In this document: piece by piece, positions 9,106-18,742 of the stretch
Position numbering within the stretch: the first letter of the stretch is position 1
How the letters are laid out: the number at the start of each line of letters is the position of its first letter
Assembly (NCBI GenBank): GCA_002304345.1
Contig: NEUU01000006.1
Coordinates: forward strand, 62,001-126,000
Direction of reading: 5' to 3'
Origin: Verrucomicrobia bacterium Tous-C9LFEB
GTDB lineage: Bacteria > Verrucomicrobiota > Verrucomicrobiia > Methylacidiphilales > UBA1321
DNA length: 64,000 nt
Made by a program: the position numbers and the translations under genes
Notes under the pieces: generated by a model
The model's input: the letters and a program-made list of their open reading frames with translations, nothing else
Database searches by the model: none
Told to the model about the DNA's origin: nothing

Positions 9106-10491
9106 ATGAAGCTTGTCTGCCACGAATTGGAAACGTCCTGTCTGATCATTGGTGGCGGTCCCGCCGGATATGGCGCGGCCCGCACGGCCGCGAGGGAGGG
9201 ATGTCCGGCAATCTTGGTTGAGCGGCATGGTTTTCTTGGGGGAATGGGGACGGCAGCGGGTTTGAGTTGTTACCTTAATCATCGGGCGCATCAGGTAGAC
9301 CTCTCGGCATCGGTCTATCGCGAATTTGTCCAGATGCAGGAAACGTTGAACAGCCATTATTATGACGCGCTGGCGCAGGCTGACTTTTTTGATCCGGAAA
9401 TCGTCAAACACACGATGGAATCGGCCCTCCTGAATTCCCCTGTCACGCTTCTCTATCATCTTCTTCTCTCTTCCGTTACCCGGGAGAAGGACGGATGGAC
9501 GGCGAGTTTCGTCGGGAAAGGGGCTATCACGCGTATTCGCGCCCGTTTTATTATTGATGCCACAGGCGATGCAGATGCGTGCGCGCTGGCTGGAGCAGAG
9601 ATGACCCACGGTCGTCGTATGGACGGGAAAACGCAACCGATGTCGATGGTGGTTCAACTGGGCGGCTTTCAACCTGCCGTCTGGAAGGCCGCCGGACACC
9701 GTCTTGTGGGAGGACGATACGCCACGGAGGGCGACAGTCTGTCCGCTGAAATTGCCCGCGCTCGAGCCGCCGGGAAGTGGACAGTCCCGCGGGAAAATAT
9801 CGCGATGTTCTGGTCGCTGCCGACCGATCCGACACGTGTGGTCATCAATGGAACTCGCATCACTGGATTGAACTCTTGCAATCCCATTGAAACGTCGCAG
9901 GCCGAAATCGAAGGCAGGCGGCAAGCACGGGAAATTCTTTCACTCTTTCGCACTTCCGTGCCCGGATTTGAAAAAGCCTTCCTATTGCAAACCGGTCCCC
10001 AGATCGGTGTGCGTGAATCGCGTCGGATTACCGGTCGCGCAACGTTGACAGAATCAGCAGTCCGGGCCCGCGTCATTCCCGAGTCATCCGTCATGCTATG
10101 CGCCTATCCCATCGATGTGCACGATCCAGACGGGCACGGCACCCAGTTTGAAAGCACGCGGGACGGGCATGCGTACGGAATTCCATGGGAATGCCAGCTC
10201 CCTGTCGCGCTTGAAAATATCGCCGCAGCAGGACGCTGCATCAGCGCCACACACGAAGCGGCCGGTAGTTTTCGCGTCATGCCCACCTGCATGGGCCTTG
10301 GCGAAGCGGCTGGAACGGCGGCAGCCCTGGCATACCGAAAAGGCAGGCGCTTACACGAGATTGCCGGGAGCGAAATTCGAGCCCGGATGGATGCGGCGCG
10401 CGCCGCAAACGGAGCACCAAAACTGGAGCGTCTCTTTCCGTTTGAAAAGCATTCGGAGGCGGCATCTGCCGCGTTGTTTTCGGTCTCGTAG
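9106..10491 (+). CDS. FAD-dependent oxidoreductase (FAD_oxidored family)
   Basis: A 461-residue flavoprotein. The N-terminus has the dinucleotide motif LIIGGGPAGYGAARTAAREG ending in a Glu (LVERHG), followed by FLGGMGTAAG. The C-terminal part has AAAGRCISATHEAAGSFRV and GLGEAAGTAAALA, closing the FAD site. It matches the large FAD_oxidored group common in polysaccharide loci of Verrucomicrobiota, Planctomycetota and Lentisphaerota; substrates are mostly unknown. No signal peptide. It leads an operon of five genes running to 15329, downstream of the IclR operator. A paralogue is encoded at 43614-45014. Confidence 0.85.
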   Translation: MKLVCHELETSCLIIGGGPAGYGAARTAAREGCPAILVERHGFLGGMGTAAGLSCYLNHRAHQVDLSASVYREFVQMQETLNSHYYDALAQADFFDPEIVKHTMESALLNSPVTLLYHLLLSSVTREKDGWTASFVGKGAITRIRARFIIDATGDADACALAGAEMTHGRRMDGKTQPMSMVVQLGGFQPAVWKAAGHRLVGGRYATEGDSLSAEIARARAAGKWTVPRENIAMFWSLPTDPTRVVINGTRITGLNSCNPIETSQAEIEGRRQAREILSLFRTSVPGFEKAFLLQTGPQIGVRESRRITGRATLTESAVRARVIPESSVMLCAYPIDVHDPDGHGTQFESTRDGHAYGIPWECQLPVALENIAAAGRCISATHEAAGSFRVMPTCMGLGEAAGTAAALAYRKGRRLHEIAGSEIRARMDAARAANGAPKLERLFPFEKHSEAASAALFSVS

Positions 10492-10524
10492 CCGTTTTCA
10501 TTTCGAGGACTTCCCAAAAAGCTC

Positions 10525-12282
10525 ATGAATACTACTAATCTCACACTCAGAAAGTCTGGATTGCTGCCATTGCATTCCTTCACAAAACTCCTCACCGTCT
10601 TCTTTTGCCTTGCGACTCTCCTCTTGCCTGCGACCGCTGCAGATCTACAGTTATTGATCAACGAAGCGATCCGTCGCGGAGAAAAAAAGATTGTTTTGCC
10701 TCCCGGGGAACATCGATTGGCCAAGGGACTGCAACTCAAGGGACTTTCTGGAGTAACCCTGGATGGCACCGGCGCGACATTGATTTTCACGAATCTACTC
10801 GACGGCGGCATTCTCGCGCAGGACTGCACGGAGCTGGTACTGCGCGGATTCACTATCGACTTCGATCCCCTTCCCTTCACTCAGGGCACGGTTGAAAAAG
10901 TAGACCCAGTCACGTGCGAAGTGACCTTCACCGTGCACGATGGCTACCGCGACCTCGAACCGCTCTTTCTCAAGGGACGAGCCCACGTTTTCTCTCCTAA
11001 AACACTTTCCTGGAAAACGGATGCTCCCGATCTGTACGCCACGGAAGCGAAGGCTTTGACTCCGCGACAGGGCGTACTGCGTTTCGCCAAGGAAAAGCGA
11101 GAAGAGTTCTCCTCGATTTCGCCGGGTGATTACCTCGCGCTGGATTTTCGCAATTCCCGTGGCATTCGTATCCAGAGATCACAGGGCGTCCGTTTGGAAA
11201 ATCTCACTTTTTGGAGCGCTCCATCGATCGCCGTCGTGTGCCGCTACATGGATGGGGAAAACTTTTTCCGCTATAAAATCGAACGCGGTCCGCTGCCACC
11301 TGGAGCGACGATCCCGCGTTTACTTTCCACCTCCGCAGACGGTTTGAATTATGCCTACGCGCGAACCGGGGCGATTATCGATAATTGTGATTTCTCCTTC
11401 ATGGCGGACGACGGAGTGAATCTACACGGAATCGCTTTTTACGTGGCAAAGGTCGAAGGGAATACACTCTATCTCCTGCGTCCCTATCCCGCGGAAGGAT
11501 TCGACTCGGTCATCAAACCGGGAGACGAGGTACTAGGGTTGGACAGCAATTCCTTTGACGTAAAGGGACGCGGCAAGGTGACTCAATTTACCGTCAAACC
11601 ACACACTCCCGACGAGTACATGAAGCAAGCCGCCCAGATCTGGAAATCGAGCTCGGTCGTAACGGGCAAGGTGACTGTCTATCAACTCGATCTGGCCGCG
11701 CCTCTGGGGATCAAAGCCGGAGACTTTCTCGAAATTCCCGCGATAGCCGGGCCGAATTACATCATCCGCAACAGCCGTTTTCACGATCACCGGGGACGTG
11801 GCCTGCGCTTGATGAGCTCTTCCGGATTGGTGGAAAATAATATTATTGAGAATACCAAACAGTCGGGCATCAGCATCGGCCCGGAATTCACCTTTGCCCG
11901 GGAGGCAGGCTGGGTTCATGATGTGATCATCCGCAATAATACTGTATCCCGTTGCAGTTTCGACCCGTGCATGCAGCGAGCCGGGGTTTATGCGCCTGGT
12001 GCCATTTCAATCTTTCATCGGGGAGAAACGCCTTCGGCTCCGCTCCCGGAAATGCGCCAGCAGAAAATCGTGATCGAGAAAAACCGAATTGAGGAAAGCG
12101 GCGGCCCCGCCATTCACATCAATCAAAGTCGCGACGTCAAGGTAACCGGCAACACTATTCGCAAGGCCAATCTTAAAAGCCGCCCCGGAGCAGGCTCCAC
12201 TTACAAACTCACGACGGACAAGCCGATCAACGTCGACAACTCAACGGATGTCGTAATCGATCCAGATCAAATTGTACCATGA
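10525..12282 (+). CDS. secreted right-handed beta-helix protein, GH110-like
   Basis: A 585-residue exported protein with a signal peptide (residues about 1-38, ending ATAAD). The rest is built from beta-helix rungs: VTLDGTGATLIF, LVLRGFTIDFDPLPFTQG, AIIDNCDFSFMADDGVNLHG, YIIRNSRFHDHRGRGLRLM, GLVENNIIENTKQSGISIG and DVIIRNNTVSRC. The segment TIDFDPLPFTQGTV and the later ADDGVNLHG resemble alpha-galactosidases of family GH110, where Asp-rich residues in such a position are catalytic; that assignment is only a suggestion. A pectin-lyase-fold polysaccharidase is the alternative. It lies 33 bases after the FAD gene and overlaps the next gene by the four bases ATGA. Confidence 0.75.
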   Translation: MNTTNLTLRKSGLLPLHSFTKLLTVFFCLATLLLPATAADLQLLINEAIRRGEKKIVLPPGEHRLAKGLQLKGLSGVTLDGTGATLIFTNLLDGGILAQDCTELVLRGFTIDFDPLPFTQGTVEKVDPVTCEVTFTVHDGYRDLEPLFLKGRAHVFSPKTLSWKTDAPDLYATEAKALTPRQGVLRFAKEKREEFSSISPGDYLALDFRNSRGIRIQRSQGVRLENLTFWSAPSIAVVCRYMDGENFFRYKIERGPLPPGATIPRLLSTSADGLNYAYARTGAIIDNCDFSFMADDGVNLHGIAFYVAKVEGNTLYLLRPYPAEGFDSVIKPGDEVLGLDSNSFDVKGRGKVTQFTVKPHTPDEYMKQAAQIWKSSSVVTGKVTVYQLDLAAPLGIKAGDFLEIPAIAGPNYIIRNSRFHDHRGRGLRLMSSSGLVENNIIENTKQSGISIGPEFTFAREAGWVHDVIIRNNTVSRCSFDPCMQRAGVYAPGAISIFHRGETPSAPLPEMRQQKIVIEKNRIEESGGPAIHINQSRDVKVTGNTIRKANLKSRPGAGSTYKLTTDKPINVDNSTDVVIDPDQIVP

Positions 12283-13316
12283 AGTGTTTCTGTACCTATC
12301 GGATGATCGTCGCCGCAGGAATGATTGCGGCGGCCCTGCCTTGCCACGCCGCCGATTCGGACTCGCGTCGGGTAATGGTCGATCCGAAGAATCCCAAGGC
12401 ATTCGCTACCTTACGGGAGGCAGCCCAGAATTTGAAACCGGGAGATACACTGTGGATTGCTCCGGGAAGCGGCCCGTACCGGGAGCCACTTTTCATTGCT
12501 GCTTCGGGCACCGAAGCGGCCCCGATTGTGATCGAAGGTAATGGCAATGAAATTACCGGATTCGACCCTCTTGTTTTTTCCACAGGCGCCGATGGCACGC
12601 AGACAGCCGTGGCCAAGGTGAAATATCCGTTCGTGCTGCGACATCAAGGCAAACGGGTTCCCGAGGATGCGGCGACCGGGCAATTCACCGGTGGAATTTC
12701 CTATGATAGTAATCTCGGCCGACTGACGCTCGCTCCCGGAACATCTCCCGAAGGATGGGAAATTTCCGCGCGACTCTTTGCTGTTCGTATTTTCAATGTT
12801 TCTCATCACACCTACCGGAATTTGTCTGCCACCGGTTCCCTAAATGACGGCTTCAACCTGCATGGCACCGGCGACAAGCTGCTCTTTGAACACATCACCG
12901 GCAGCCAGAATCTCGATGAAGGATTCTCCTCGCACGAGACCATAAACAGCGAAATCCAGCAGGGTGATTTTTTTGAAAACGACAATGGCGTGCTCAATGG
13001 GCAAAAAACCAATACGATCCTGAGCCAGGTCGATCTACACGACAACCTCGGCATCGGCATGGGATTTGGAGGAGAAAGCACCGTGAAGGCGGAGAATGTC
13101 CGGATCTGGGGTAATGGCATGACGCAATTGGCAATGCGCGCCGGAGTGATCGCCCGGTTCAAGAATGTTCAAGTCTATCAATCCGCACAGACCACACGCC
13201 AATGGCTCTCTTACATGGAATCGGCCAAAGATACCAAACGTAAAACCGCCATCATCGACAAGAATTTTTCCTGGGAGGAAGAAAAACCCCAAATCCTCGA
13301 CCAGAGCTCCCCTTGA
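12279..13316 (+). CDS. secreted right-handed beta-helix protein
   Basis: A 345-residue protein with a signal peptide ending near CHAADS. It starts like many exported polysaccharide lyases and epimerases: VDPKNPKAFATLREAAQNLKPGDTLWIAPG, then IVIEGNGNEITG. Rungs such as FNVSHHTYRNLSATGSLNDG, LLFEHITGSQNLDEGFSSHE and VKAENVRIWGNG suggest a parallel beta-helix. Catalytic residues cannot be assigned. Translation is coupled to both neighbours: ATGA overlap with the upstream gene and TTGA overlap with the pseudopilin gene downstream. It probably acts with the preceding beta-helix protein on the same glycan outside the cell membrane. Confidence 0.72.
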   Translation: MKCFCTYRMIVAAGMIAAALPCHAADSDSRRVMVDPKNPKAFATLREAAQNLKPGDTLWIAPGSGPYREPLFIAASGTEAAPIVIEGNGNEITGFDPLVFSTGADGTQTAVAKVKYPFVLRHQGKRVPEDAATGQFTGGISYDSNLGRLTLAPGTSPEGWEISARLFAVRIFNVSHHTYRNLSATGSLNDGFNLHGTGDKLLFEHITGSQNLDEGFSSHETINSEIQQGDFFENDNGVLNGQKTNTILSQVDLHDNLGIGMGFGGESTVKAENVRIWGNGMTQLAMRAGVIARFKNVQVYQSAQTTRQWLSYMESAKDTKRKTAIIDKNFSWEEEKPQILDQSSP

Positions 13317-13990
13317 ACTTCGACTCCTCCATATTGCGCGCTCGCCGCCTCCGACAGCCAAATGCTTTTGGCCTCATCGAGCTTATGGTGGTGGTGGCCA
13401 TCATTGCGGTTCTCAGCACGCTGATGATGCCATTTCTCCAGTGGGCGCGGCGTTTGGCCGAAACCTCCACCTGCTCGTCGAATATGCGGCAGCTCTATTT
13501 CGGTCTGAACAGCTATGCCCAGGAAAATAACGGCTTGCTCCCCCTTTCACTCCAGCCAGATCCGGCCAGCGGCTCCAGCGGCAGTTCCGTTTCGTGGCAA
13601 GTACTGATCATGCGCCAGTTGAACGTCCCGTTTCCGAACCGTGGCGATAAAAGTATTTTCATCTGTCCCTCATGGAAAATGACGTATCCCGTGCCAGCCT
13701 ATCGCACCTACGCCTTGAATTTAACCGGCGGTTCGCCCACGGCCAATCCACCGCGTTTCTTCACCCTAAGCGCCCCCTCCCAAACGGCGCTCCTGGTAGA
13801 AAGCAGGCATGAAGGCAGCGGGGCCGGTTATAATGCCCTGAGTGGCAGCATAGAGGGAAACGGCGGCAAGGCTCGGCTGGATGCGCGCCACAACGACAAA
13901 ATGAATCTCCTGACCGCCGATGGAGCCGTGATTTCCCTGACTACGACCGATCTCTCGATCGACGATCTTCTTAACAACATTCGCAAATAG
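13313..13990 (+). CDS. pseudopilin-like protein with H-x9-DG-type C-terminus
   Basis: A 225-residue protein with a type IV pilin-like N-terminus: a 20-residue basic leader, then FGLIELMVVVAIIAVL, with Glu23 at the conserved +5 position. The residue before the predicted cut is Ala18 instead of Gly. The C-terminal domain contains HNDKMNLLTADGAV, the H-x9-DG-type pattern of the DUF1559-like pilins of Planctomycetota and Verrucomicrobiota. The predicted TTG start overlaps the stop codon of the beta-helix gene (TTGA). It would be processed by a prepilin peptidase and inserted in or assembled at the inner membrane. Two more members of this family occur in the window in the same coupled arrangement. 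Confidence 0.82.
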   Translation: MNFDSSILRARRLRQPNAFGLIELMVVVAIIAVLSTLMMPFLQWARRLAETSTCSSNMRQLYFGLNSYAQENNGLLPLSLQPDPASGSSGSSVSWQVLIMRQLNVPFPNRGDKSIFICPSWKMTYPVPAYRTYALNLTGGSPTANPPRFFTLSAPSQTALLVESRHEGSGAGYNALSGSIEGNGGKARLDARHNDKMNLLTADGAVISLTTTDLSIDDLLNNIRK

Positions 13991-13994
13991 AATC

Positions 13995-15329
13995 ATGACA
14001 AAACATAAATACGCTGTAGTCGGAACCGGTGGACGCATTCCGATGTTCATTGACCCCATTGCCGGTTTGTACCGGGATACGAGTGAATTGGTCGGCCTCT
14101 GTGATCTTAGTGCAACCCGGCGCCGCTGGCATCTGCAACGTTTGATTCGTGAATATGGAATCGATCCGATTCCGGATTATGCCGCCGAGGATTTCGACGC
14201 GATGCTCAAGGAGCGCCGCCCCGATACGGTCATCGTCTGTGTACCCGATTACCTGCACCACGACTACATCGTGCGCAGCCTGGAGTTCGGAGCCAATGTC
14301 ATTTCCGAAAAGCCACTGACGATCGATGCGGAAAAATTCGCCGACATCGATGCTGCCGTCCGACGCACAGGCCGCAGCGTACGCACGACATTTAACTACC
14401 GTTGGGCTCCGGGTGCCAGCCAAGTACGTCAGCTTATTGCCAGTGGAGCCATCGGAACGGTGAAGCACGTCGACTTCGAATACATGCTCAACACCTCCCA
14501 CGGCGCCGATTACTTCCGCCGCTGGCACAGTTACAAGAAATTTTCCGGCGGCCTATTCGTCCACAAGGCCACGCATCATTTCGATCTCATCAATTGGTGG
14601 ATCGACGCTATTCCCGAAACCGTGTTCGCCATGGGAGATCTCGTTTTTTACGGCAAAGAAAATGCCGTTGCACGTGGTCAGGAGGCCCTGACCCGTTATC
14701 CCCGCTACACCGGAGTTCCAGAATCGGAAGGCGATCCGTTCCGCATGAATCTGGAAGGCGACCCGACGCTCAAGGCACTCTACCGCGATGCGGAAGCCGA
14801 TAGCGGTTATCTTCGGGATGAAAATGTCTTCCGCGACGGCATCACCATTGAAGACTCCATGAGCGCCACCGTCCGGTACCGCACGGGAGCGATGTTGAGT
14901 TATTCGCTCAACGCCTACTGCCCCTGCGAAGGATTCCGTGTTTCCATCTCCGGCGATGCTGGTCGCCTGGAATATGCCGAGCGCCACGCCGCGCATATTA
15001 TTACCGGGGATCGCGAACTGAAAATCGAACCAAACGCTTCGCGCGGCGCCTCCTTGCGACTGCAAAATCTTTTCTCCGATCCTCAGGAAATTCCCGTTCA
15101 CATGCCTGAGAGCGGCCATGGCGGCGCCGATCCGCTCATCCAGGAACAGATATTCTCAGCCAATCCGCCGCCGGAACATCTCGGCCGCAATGCCGGCCAT
15201 GAACAGGGGGCGGCCTCCCTTTTGGTGGGGGCGGCAGCCAATCATTCCATAAAAACAGGCACCCCAGTCCGGATCACCGACCTGTTCAATCTCCGGCCGG
15301 AATGCCAGCGACTGAGCCAATTAATATAG
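13995..15329 (+). CDS. Gfo/Idh/MocA-family oxidoreductase (long form)
   Basis: A 444-residue dehydrogenase-type protein: Rossmann motif AVVGTGGRIPMF at the N-terminus, SEKPLTID carrying the family EKP motif near residue 105, and the substrate-domain block GGLFVHKATHHFDLINWW around residue 185, where the His and Asp fit the catalytic region. It is about 100 residues longer than the common form. No export signal is seen. It begins 4 bases after the pseudopilin stop and is the last gene of the operon that starts at 9106. It probably oxidises a sugar or sugar acid freed by this cassette. Confidence 0.85.
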   Translation: MTKHKYAVVGTGGRIPMFIDPIAGLYRDTSELVGLCDLSATRRRWHLQRLIREYGIDPIPDYAAEDFDAMLKERRPDTVIVCVPDYLHHDYIVRSLEFGANVISEKPLTIDAEKFADIDAAVRRTGRSVRTTFNYRWAPGASQVRQLIASGAIGTVKHVDFEYMLNTSHGADYFRRWHSYKKFSGGLFVHKATHHFDLINWWIDAIPETVFAMGDLVFYGKENAVARGQEALTRYPRYTGVPESEGDPFRMNLEGDPTLKALYRDAEADSGYLRDENVFRDGITIEDSMSATVRYRTGAMLSYSLNAYCPCEGFRVSISGDAGRLEYAERHAAHIITGDRELKIEPNASRGASLRLQNLFSDPQEIPVHMPESGHGGADPLIQEQIFSANPPPEHLGRNAGHEQGAASLLVGAAANHSIKTGTPVRITDLFNLRPECQRLSQLI

Positions 15330-15346
15330 AATCCATCCCATACCCT

Positions 15347-15362
15347 GTTCCTTTAGTGGAAC
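15347..15362. promoter_or_regulatory. predicted IclR operator 2
   Basis: GTTCCTTTAGTGGAAC matches the palindrome at 9027 at 14 of 16 positions and keeps both outer half-sites (GTTCC and GGAAC). It lies 88 bases before the ATG at 15451, so the PEP-CTERM protein and the SSS transporter are probably in the same IclR regulon. Confidence 0.65.
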
Positions 15363-15450
15363 GCTAATATCGCTACCAGTCTGGTCTCTCTTGAGAAAGC
15401 ATCCTGTAAGTTGTTATTATCAATATCGCCTTACCGGGCACACCACCAAA

Positions 15451-16614
15451 ATGAAAACACTAATCCTAACCTCCCGCAAACATCTCACTCTTGTCATGCT
15501 GTTTTCGACCACGCTGTTAGGTGGACTCGAATCGTCGACTGCTGCCAACTATATCTGGAGCAATGCGGGGACAGACTGGAACAGCACGACCAGTTGGACG
15601 GCGGGCACGGGAACTCCGAGCGCTGGTGGCGACGTGGCAATCTTCAGTACCACCGCCGTCACCAATCCCAATCTGAGCGCCTCGGTTTCCATTTCGCGAA
15701 TCACGGCCAATAGCTCGACTGTCGCAAGCTACACGCTCTCCAGCTCCAATAACGCCGTGCTGACCTTGGGCAGCGTCGCCACCGGAACCAGCGCCGCGAT
15801 TAATTACACACCCGCGAGTGGATCCTTCACCATCGATGCGCCCATCGTTTTGGGTGCTGCTGCCAATTCGACCCAGGGTGTCAACGTCAATTCGGAAAAT
15901 GGAACTGTGATCATCAATGGACCGATTTCGAGCACGAACCTCGTAACGCTCCAAAAGTCGGGTACGGGCCGGCTGGTATTGTCCGGAGCGAATTCATACT
16001 CTGGCGGCACGCTACTGAGTGCGGGCACACTGGCGCTGTCCGGCTCGGGGACCCTCGGAACCGGGACTTTGACTCTCGCCTCCACGGGTACACTGGATAT
16101 CAGTGCCATCAGCGGCTCGTCCTATTCGCTGACTCAAACCTTTAACGCTTCGGGTGCCGTGAATGCAACCGGGAAGACATTGAATGTCGCTAGTAGCGCG
16201 CTGAACGTCGGTGGCACTTCAGCGGTTTCTCTCTTCACGGTCGCCGGTGCCTTGAGCCTCGGCAGCACCAATGTCACCAATCTGGAAATCACCGGAATTT
16301 CGAGTTTCGACCAGATCGCCGTGAGCAATTTATTGACGCTCGACGGATCGATTGTAGTGACCAGCTCCTATACCTTTACGCTGGGTGACAGCTTTGACCT
16401 GCTGGACTGGGGAACGTTGGGTTCGAGCGGATTTAGTGTCTCGTCAGATTTGTTGCTGCCAACACTTTCCAACGGTCTCTCGTGGGATACCTCCGCCTTT
16501 CTGACTTCCGGCACAGTATCGGTGGTTCCCGAACCGAACATCCCGGCGCTCATGGGCCTGGGAGTTCTTCTGCTCTGGGGAGCGATGCGCCGCAGGCAGT
16601 ACGTCTCCGTATAG
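15451..16614 (+). CDS. PEP-CTERM protein with autotransporter-type beta-strand repeat
   Basis: A 387-residue secreted protein. A signal peptide covers about residues 1-32. The body is rich in Ser, Thr, Gly and Asn and includes LQKSGTGRLVLSGANSYSGG followed by GTLLSAGTLALSGSGTLG, the autotransporter-associated beta-strand repeat. It ends with VPEPNIPALMGLGVLLLWGA plus an Arg cluster, a classic PEP-CTERM tail for exosortase processing. I chose the ATG at 15451; the frame's TTG at 15391 adds 20 residues before an otherwise good signal peptide. It is the first gene after IclR operator 2 and may be an outer-surface protein that helps hold the substrate. Confidence 0.85.
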   Translation: MKTLILTSRKHLTLVMLFSTTLLGGLESSTAANYIWSNAGTDWNSTTSWTAGTGTPSAGGDVAIFSTTAVTNPNLSASVSISRITANSSTVASYTLSSSNNAVLTLGSVATGTSAAINYTPASGSFTIDAPIVLGAAANSTQGVNVNSENGTVIINGPISSTNLVTLQKSGTGRLVLSGANSYSGGTLLSAGTLALSGSGTLGTGTLTLASTGTLDISAISGSSYSLTQTFNASGAVNATGKTLNVASSALNVGGTSAVSLFTVAGALSLGSTNVTNLEITGISSFDQIAVSNLLTLDGSIVVTSSYTFTLGDSFDLLDWGTLGSSGFSVSSDLLLPTLSNGLSWDTSAFLTSGTVSVVPEPNIPALMGLGVLLLWGAMRRRQYVSV

Positions 16615-16681
16615 AACGAAATCGAAAAAATCGCAACGCACAGCCTGCGATTCCCTGTCGTTCTCATTCGAAAGATATTTC

Positions 16682-18670
16682 ATGCATTGGTTGGACTGGA
16701 TTCTGGTGGCGATACCCCTGACTCTCATTCTGGGCATCGTTCTTTATACCCGCCGCTTCATGCGTAGCGTTGCCGACTTTCTCTCGGGTGGTCGTCACGC
16801 CGGACGCTACTTGCTCACCGTCGCAAAGGGAGAAATGGGCGCAGGCGCGGTGGTTTTTGTCGCCAGTTTTGAAATCATGTCCCAAGCCGGTTTCACGCTG
16901 GGCTTTTGGCAAACGCTTCAAACCCCGCTCGCCCTGATCATCTCCCTGACCGGTTTTGTCATCTACCGCTATCGCGAAACCCGCGCGATGACCCTGGCCC
17001 AATTCTTTGAAGTTCGTTACAGCAAATCCTTCCGCGTCTTCACCGGCTTCCTTGGGTTCGGAGCAGGCATAGTCAATTTTGGCATCATTCCCGTTGTAGG
17101 CGCTCGCTTCCTCACCTACATCCTCGACCTTCCACCCACCATCGAGATTCTCGGCAAGTCTTTGCCCACACCCATTCTCCTCATGGGAATGCTGCTGAGC
17201 ATCACGCTTTTCATGACACTCTCCGGCGGACTGATCTCCCTCATGGTGGCCGATTGCCTGGAGGGCATGATCTCGCAGGTTCTCTATCTCGTCATTATTT
17301 TCGGACTCGTCTATATGTTTGACTGGCGTGAGGTCGCGCAGATTCTGGGAGATCGTCCCGCCGGCCAGTCGCTGCTCAACCCGTTCGATTCGCTAGGAAA
17401 TCAGAATTTCAATCTCTGGTACGTCCTCATGGGCATGTTCATTTCCGTCTATGGCACCATGGCGTGGCAGAACCAAAGCGCGTTTAATTCCGCCGCCATC
17501 TCGGCCCACGAATCCCGCATGGCAGGCATCCTCTCCCGATGGCGGGAACTCGGCAAGGCAGCCATCACTCCACTTCTGGCTGTCTGTGCGATGACGTTTC
17601 TGGCTCATCCCCAATTCGCCGCCCAGGCCAGCGGGGCTCATGCGGAGATCTCCCGTATCGCCGACATCAAAATGCAAAATCAGATGACCATTCCCATCGG
17701 AGTGGAACACATGCTGCCAATGGGAGTGCGGGGCGCGCTCTGCGTGATTCTTTTAATGGGCGTCTTTGGCGGGGACGGCACACACCTACACTCCTGGGGC
17801 AGTCTTTTCATTCAGGATGTTCTGATTCCGTTGCGCAAGAAGCCGCTCAGCCCGAAGGAGCACATCCGCTGGCTCCGCCTCTCGATCATCGGCGTGGCCT
17901 TGTTCGCCTTTGTTTTCGGCAGTCTCTTCCATCAGATGGAGTACATTCAGATGTGGTGGATCGTCACCATGGGCATCTATGTCGGCGGGGCCGGAGCCTG
18001 CATCATTGGTGGTCTCTACTGGAAGAAAGGAACGACAGCCGGAGCCTGGGTCGCCCTGCTCACCGGTTCCACCCTATCCGGAGGAGGCATACTGGCCCGG
18101 CAATTCATCGGTGATAGTTTTCCACTCAATGGGCAACAAATCTCATTCCTGGCCTGCCTGACCGCGGCAGCGCTCTACATTGTCGTCTCGCTGCTCACCT
18201 GCAAGGAAGACTACAACATGGACCGCATGCTACACCGGGGCCGATACGCCAAGGAGGTTTCCAACCCCGAAAATACGGAATCTAAAAAATTCGCCTGGTC
18301 GAAACTGATCGGCGTCGATGAAAACTTCAGCCGGAGTGACAAGTGGATTGCCTGCGGCCTGTTCTTCTACAGTCTCTTCTTTTTTGTACTTTTCGGAATC
18401 GTCACCGCATGGAATTTGCTCTCTCCGTGGCCGCTCGCCTGGTGGTCCCTCTACTGGCACATCAATGGCATCGGACTGCCCATCTTCCTCGCCATCGTCA
18501 CTGCCATATGGTTTACCTGGGGAGGCCTTCGCGATATGCGGATGCTCTTTTGGCGACTCAAGAACGAGAAAGTCAACGCCCTGGATAATGGCATGGTCGT
18601 GAACAATCAGAACCTCGACGACACGACCAATAGCATCGGGACTCGGGTGGAAAAAGCGCCCGTTCCTTGA
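16682..18670 (+). CDS. sodium:solute symporter (SSS family)
   Basis: A 662-residue inner-membrane transporter with about 13-14 hydrophobic helices spread over the chain. Family features include the N-terminal FLSGGRHAGRYL region, VAKGEMGAGAVVFVASFE, RETRAMTLAQFFEVRYSKSFRVF and TMAWQNQSAFN. The C-terminal extension (about residues 540-662) holds two further helices and a hydrophilic tail. SSS proteins of this type in sugar loci import mono- or disaccharides or sugar acids with sodium. It follows the PEP-CTERM gene by 67 bases and is likely under the same IclR operator. It is the only dedicated sugar importer seen in the region. Confidence 0.88.
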   Translation: MHWLDWILVAIPLTLILGIVLYTRRFMRSVADFLSGGRHAGRYLLTVAKGEMGAGAVVFVASFEIMSQAGFTLGFWQTLQTPLALIISLTGFVIYRYRETRAMTLAQFFEVRYSKSFRVFTGFLGFGAGIVNFGIIPVVGARFLTYILDLPPTIEILGKSLPTPILLMGMLLSITLFMTLSGGLISLMVADCLEGMISQVLYLVIIFGLVYMFDWREVAQILGDRPAGQSLLNPFDSLGNQNFNLWYVLMGMFISVYGTMAWQNQSAFNSAAISAHESRMAGILSRWRELGKAAITPLLAVCAMTFLAHPQFAAQASGAHAEISRIADIKMQNQMTIPIGVEHMLPMGVRGALCVILLMGVFGGDGTHLHSWGSLFIQDVLIPLRKKPLSPKEHIRWLRLSIIGVALFAFVFGSLFHQMEYIQMWWIVTMGIYVGGAGACIIGGLYWKKGTTAGAWVALLTGSTLSGGGILARQFIGDSFPLNGQQISFLACLTAAALYIVVSLLTCKEDYNMDRMLHRGRYAKEVSNPENTESKKFAWSKLIGVDENFSRSDKWIACGLFFYSLFFFVLFGIVTAWNLLSPWPLAWWSLYWHINGIGLPIFLAIVTAIWFTWGGLRDMRMLFWRLKNEKVNALDNGMVVNNQNLDDTTNSIGTRVEKAPVP

Positions 18671-18742
18671 GCAAGAGAACACTGAACTCCAGAGAGGTTG
18701 ATGGAGCCATTGATCAAGAACCGGATGTTGGCGCAGGACGCC

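Noticed and set aside
9016..9924. 302-residue minus-strand frame over the FAD oxidoreductase
   Set aside because: Overlaps a clear flavoprotein gene; no motif seen.
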